Made by a program: the position numbers and the translations under genes. The notes beneath the pieces were generated by a model. The model saw only the letters and a list, made by a program, of their open reading frames with translations, was not told the origin of the DNA and made no database searches. A stretch of DNA of 9,803 nucleotides from DASYSA01 sp036003885 (GTDB lineage Bacteria; Acidobacteriota; Blastocatellia; UBA7656): assembly GCA_036003885.1 (NCBI GenBank), contig DASYSA010000648.1, forward strand, positions 1-9,803, written 5' to 3'. This document shows positions 7,083-9,803 of this stretch, in pieces; position 1 is the first letter of the stretch, and the number at the start of each line of letters is the position of its first letter.

Positions 7083-8684
7083 GTCGTTACGAAGTATCGT
7101 GAAGGCGAAGAGAGTATCACCCGCGCCCACGACCAGGTACTGCGTGCCATTCAATTCATAGGTCATCGGTCCGTTGCTCACCTGTGATCCTGTGCGAAAA
7201 TGCCAGAGGATGCGGCCCGTCGCCGGATCATAGGCGATCAGATTGCCCGAGGGATCGCCTGTGAACAGGAGCTTTCCTGCCGTCGTCAGGATCCCGGGAC
7301 CGCTATTGCCAAAGGACCCGCTCGGATAGTCGTGGCTCCAAACAACATTACCTGTCTTGTAGTCAATCGCTTTCAGGACTGCCTGTGACAGCAAGCCGCC
7401 GCCGATTCCGCCATACCCTTCCGGGTTCTCCTCGGTGTCCGTCAGATACGCGACGCTATAACCCTTGCGTGCGTTCACGTAGAAGAGACCCGTCTCGGGA
7501 TTGAAACTCGGCGGAGGCCAATTGGTTCCGCCGCCGCCCGGGATGTTGATCAGGGAGCCGTCCACCTTCGGCTCCTTTGCCGGGTCAGGAATAGGCCGGC
7601 CCTCGGCGTCGGCCCCTTTCGACCAGTTCACCCCAACAAATCCTTTCGAGACCAGATTCTTTCCGTTGGTTCGATCGAGCACAAAGAAGTAGCCGTTCCG
7701 CGCAGCCTGTGCGAGTAACTTGCGCTTCTGTCCGCCGAATTCCGCGTCGAACAACACCGGAGTCTCCACGTTGTCCCAGTCATGCGTGTCATGCGGCGAG
7801 GCTTGAAAGTGCCACACCAGTTTACCGGTGTCGGCATTCAGCGCCACAATAGAACAGGTCCAGAGATTACTCCCCTTGCGCCCCTGCCCCGCGTACACCG
7901 GATTCGGATTGCCTGTGCCCCAGTAGAGTAGATTCAGGTCCGGGTCGTAGGTGCCGGTCAGCCAGGTCATCCCGCCGCCGTGTTCCATAGAGTTCTTGTT
8001 CGGCCATGTATCGGCCCCGAATTCTCCTGGCCGAGGTGTGGTGTTCCAACGCCACTGGATCTCTCCGGTCTCGGGATCGCGGGCCTCCAGAAAACCGGGG
8101 ACGTCCATTGCGTCACCGCCCACTCCCACGATGACGTGATTGCGAACTACGAGGGGGGCCATGGTCGTGAAGTATTGCCGCTTTTCGTCCGCGATCTTCT
8201 TTCGCCACCGCTCCTTCCCATCTTTCGCGTTGAGCGAAATAAACCAGCCGTCCGGAGCGAGAAAATAGAGCCAATCACCGTACATGCCTACGCCCCGGTT
8301 GCCGACCAGGTGTCCGCCTTTGTCCTGCCAGGCGTAGTGCCATAGTTCGTCGCCCGTGCGCGCGTCAACGGCCCACACGTGGTTGGGAATGGTGAAGTAG
8401 AGAACAGAGTTCACAAGGAGCGGCGTCGACTTGATCTCCGGGATCCCGACGCCTCTCTGTGGGCCGACATTCGTGTGATAGATCCAATTCACGGCAAGGG
8501 AATTGATGTTGGCGCTGTTGATCTGCGACAGAGCGCTGTATCGTCGGCCGGAATAGTCCCCGTTGTAAGTCGGCCACGCATCGGACAGCGGTTTTAGCAG
8601 ACTCCGAGAGTCGAGACCTTGCCCGAGACCTGCACTTGAAAGCAACACAAGCGAGAGAGCGGCTACAAAGTTGTGAAGTCTCAT
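7077..8684 (-). CDS. PQQ-dependent dehydrogenase, stand-alone (no haem domain)
   Basis: This 535-residue protein has a signal peptide (about 1-22) and an eight-bladed-type PQQ propeller with repeated tryptophan-docking segments such as GDELWHYAW, GKLVWHF and GRILWHF. Key positions by alignment to methanol/ethanol dehydrogenases: Asn259 (GTGNP), catalytic Asp302 in HDWD (301-304), Asp304 two residues later, and Arg329 (ARNGYFFVLDR). The usual metal-ligand Glu (GxEyGvRG) is replaced: the site reads GGDAMDVPG (189-197), with Ala at that position and Asp on either side. No adjacent Cys pair is present. There is no haem motif; the partner cytochrome is encoded directly upstream with a four-base ATGA overlap, and GGTGA at 8692-8696 precedes the ATG. 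It likely oxidises an alcohol or sugar in the periplasm. It is a clear paralogue of the fusion protein in this window. Confidence 0.9.
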   Translation of the reverse strand: MRLHNFVAALSLVLLSSAGLGQGLDSRSLLKPLSDAWPTYNGDYSGRRYSALSQINSANINSLAVNWIYHTNVGPQRGVGIPEIKSTPLLVNSVLYFTIPNHVWAVDARTGDELWHYAWQDKGGHLVGNRGVGMYGDWLYFLAPDGWFISLNAKDGKERWRKKIADEKRQYFTTMAPLVVRNHVIVGVGGDAMDVPGFLEARDPETGEIQWRWNTTPRPGEFGADTWPNKNSMEHGGGMTWLTGTYDPDLNLLYWGTGNPNPVYAGQGRKGSNLWTCSIVALNADTGKLVWHFQASPHDTHDWDNVETPVLFDAEFGGQKRKLLAQAARNGYFFVLDRTNGKNLVSKGFVGVNWSKGADAEGRPIPDPAKEPKVDGSLINIPGGGGTNWPPPSFNPETGLFYVNARKGYSVAYLTDTEENPEGYGGIGGGLLSQAVLKAIDYKTGNVVWSHDYPSGSFGNSGPGILTTAGKLLFTGDPSGNLIAYDPATGRILWHFRTGSQVSNGPMTYELNGTQYLVVGAGDTLFAFTILRNDR

Positions 8685-9532
8685 TTCAGTGTCACCAGGT
8701 ATGCTAAGAGATTGTGCATGTCCGCGTCGGTGTACTGATCGAGGAGCTGTCGATGAGCAATGAGTCGATCCTCGACTTCCACTCTCACTTTATCGTCGTC
8801 GCGCGACCACGAGTGATAATTGCCCGAGCTGTCGTAGATTGAAACGTAGAAGTCATCAAGGTGTTTTATCCTGCCCGAAAAAGCCTGTCCCGAAGGCAAA
8901 GTAACTGTGACTCTGCGTGCGCCGTCTCCGCCCGACGCAGGCCACAAGAATCTGGTTTGTAACTGGTCGGCCGGATACTTGCTGCCGATCTGGGCCAGGT
9001 CACCCGTGGGCGAATGGCAGGTGTTGCAACGCCCGGCGCCACTAAAATACGCTTCGCCTCTTTTGGCGTCGCCGGTGACGACGTTCAATCGTTTGTAAGT
9101 GCCGCGGTTGGCCGCCAGCTCTACTTGCATGTGGAGGAACTGAGCGATATCGTAACGTTGCGCTTCGGTTAAGGAAGGAAAAGAGGGCATGCCTTTATCG
9201 GGACGGCCTTTGAGTAGTACAGGACCGATCACTTCACCCTTCTCATCGTGGAGGACGAGCTGTGAACGGACCAGGCTCGGGCCTGCGGCTCCCCTTCCCT
9301 TCTCGCCGTGGCAGAAGGCGCAGTTGGGAGCGTATAGCTTTTGGCCGCGCTCCGCCGCGACCGGATCGGGCGCTGGTCCCAGCCCCAGAAATTCTCTGAT
9401 ATTACCTCGGCCACCCGGTCTATCCCCTCTGCCGGCTGGAGGCGGACCCTCCTGCGCGCTGAGATGCACCACCGTCGCAGCGAGAAGCAACATCAATACG
9501 GCCACGATACAGAGTTTTCCCAGGTGATACAT
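8681..9532 (-). CDS. Exported di-haem cytochrome c, likely electron acceptor of the adjacent PQQ dehydrogenase
   Basis: The chosen form has 283 residues. The signal peptide covers about 1-27 (hydrophobic LCIVAVLMLLLAA, then LSAQ) and is followed by a Gly/Pro/Arg-rich linker (29-45). The first cytochrome domain has CAFCH at 71-75 with likely Met ligand M115 (GMPSF). The second has CNTCH at 169-173, then a small beta-rich insertion with LPSGQAFSG, DDFYVSIYD and RDDDKVRV, and a closing helix to LLAYLVTLK. This order mirrors the N-terminal third of the haem-PQQ fusion protein. The frame is open to 9568, but GGAGG at 9538-9542 strongly favours the ATG at 9532. It overlaps the PQQ gene by four bases, so the two are translated together. 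Confidence 0.87.
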   Translation of the reverse strand: MYHLGKLCIVAVLMLLLAATVVHLSAQEGPPPAGRGDRPGGRGNIREFLGLGPAPDPVAAERGQKLYAPNCAFCHGEKGRGAAGPSLVRSQLVLHDEKGEVIGPVLLKGRPDKGMPSFPSLTEAQRYDIAQFLHMQVELAANRGTYKRLNVVTGDAKRGEAYFSGAGRCNTCHSPTGDLAQIGSKYPADQLQTRFLWPASGGDGARRVTVTLPSGQAFSGRIKHLDDFYVSIYDSSGNYHSWSRDDDKVRVEVEDRLIAHRQLLDQYTDADMHNLLAYLVTLK

Positions 9533-9537
9533 GATGT

Positions 9538-9542
9538 CCTCC
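9538..9542 (-). promoter_or_regulatory. Strong ribosome binding site deciding the cytochrome start
   Basis: GGAGG on the minus strand, five bases before the ATG at 9532. The longer possible starts at 9544 and 9568 have weak or no such site. Confidence 0.7.
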
Positions 9543-9584
9543 ATGAGCCAGTTCCTGGAGTTCGCCATAGCAAAAGCCGCGCGC

Positions 9585-9613
9585 GCTGTCGGAACAGCAA
9601 GGCCGGCGCCGGC
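9585..9613. promoter_or_regulatory. Two palindromes in the divergent intergenic region, possible operator
   Basis: The 180-base gap between the divergent starts at 9532 and 9713 holds GCTGT-cgga-ACAGC (9585-9598) and a perfect 12-base palindrome GCCGGCGCCGGC (9602-9613). They are adjacent and could bind a regulator serving both directions, but GC-rich DNA yields such palindromes by chance. A TTGACA-like box on the minus strand (9682-9687) has no good -10 partner. No convincing promoter was found for either gene. Confidence 0.25.
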
Positions 9614-9701
9614 ATAGAAGCCCGTTCAGTTGGCGGGCCGTCGTATCGCAAGGATCGACTCACGCTTTAATCCCTAACCCCTGTCAACGGAATCCTATAG
9701 T

Positions 9702-9705
9702 GGAG
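9702..9705 (+). promoter_or_regulatory. Ribosome binding site of the right-edge gene
   Basis: GGAG, seven bases before the ATG at 9713, supports a real gene start despite the short visible coding part. Confidence 0.55.
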
Positions 9706-9712
9706 AACTAAT

Positions 9713-9803
9713 ATGACGGTCAATCTTTTGTTGCGAAACCTTCGGAACGGGGTAGCTGCAGCGCTATCGATCTGCGTCTTACTGGCTCCCGCCGCGTCCG
9801 CTT
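9713..9803 (+). CDS. N-terminal part of an exported protein, runs off the window
   Basis: Only 30 codons are visible. They encode a typical Sec signal peptide: a short positive N region (Arg8, Arg11), a hydrophobic core VAAALSICVLLA (14-25) and a likely cleavage site after AASA (27-30). GGAG at 9702-9705 supports the start. The mature protein lies outside the window, so no function can be given. It is divergent from the cytochrome-PQQ operon. Confidence 0.65.
   Translation, partial: MTVNLLLRNLRNGVAAALSICVLLAPAASA

Noticed and set aside
9585..9598. LexA box
   Set aside because: The CTGT and ACAG halves are separated by 4 bases, not the 8 of the enterobacterial-type site.
9659..9687. Minus-strand sigma-70 promoter from the TTGACA at 9682-9687
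   Set aside because: No acceptable -10 hexamer at 16-18 bases spacing.

Overview
The window is a GC-rich bacterial chromosomal segment. It encodes a set of exported redox proteins: two paralogous PQQ (quinoprotein) dehydrogenases, c-type cytochromes, and a di-haem DUF1111 oxidoreductase. Also present are a metal-dependent TIM-barrel protein, a metallo-beta-lactamase-fold protein and a short-chain dehydrogenase. The abundance of PQQ enzymes and haem domains, the palindromic GCACGCT-type intergenic repeats and the GCGAAACG-type tract suggest an Acidobacteriota-like soil bacterium. That placement is an inference from style, not from a marker gene.

Layout. A plus-strand gene for a di-haem DUF1111 protein fills the left end (16-1230). 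It converges on a minus-strand short-chain dehydrogenase (1483-2277). The gap between them is almost entirely a 246-bp palindromic element (1233-1478) bounded by exact 26-bp inverted repeats. Reading leftward from the right side on the minus strand come: a di-haem cytochrome (9532-8681), a stand-alone PQQ dehydrogenase (8684-7077) and a Tat-type TIM-barrel isomerase-like protein (7071-5965), all tightly coupled. After a 165-bp gap with a degenerate repeat tract come a large cytochrome-PQQ fusion (5799-3445), an MBL-fold protein (3375-2299) and the SDR (2277-1483). At the right edge a new plus-strand gene for an exported protein starts at 9713 and runs off the window. It is divergent from the cytochrome gene.

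How the genes may work together (inference). The PQQ enzymes would oxidise an alcohol, polyol or sugar-like substrate in the periplasm and pass electrons to the cytochrome modules. In one case the cytochrome is a separate translationally coupled protein; in the other it is fused at the N terminus. The TIM-barrel protein and SDR could process related carbohydrate or cyclitol intermediates. No substrate can be read from the sequence.

The main points for a second look are: the same diheme plus PQQ architecture present both split and fused in one locus; the unusual N-terminal placement of the haem domains in the fusion; an Asp-X-Asp active-site motif in both enzymes like that of lanthanide-dependent quinoproteins; and the compact palindromic element between the convergent genes. 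Several starts were re-set downstream of the longest open frame on the basis of Shine-Dalgarno sites and signal peptides.
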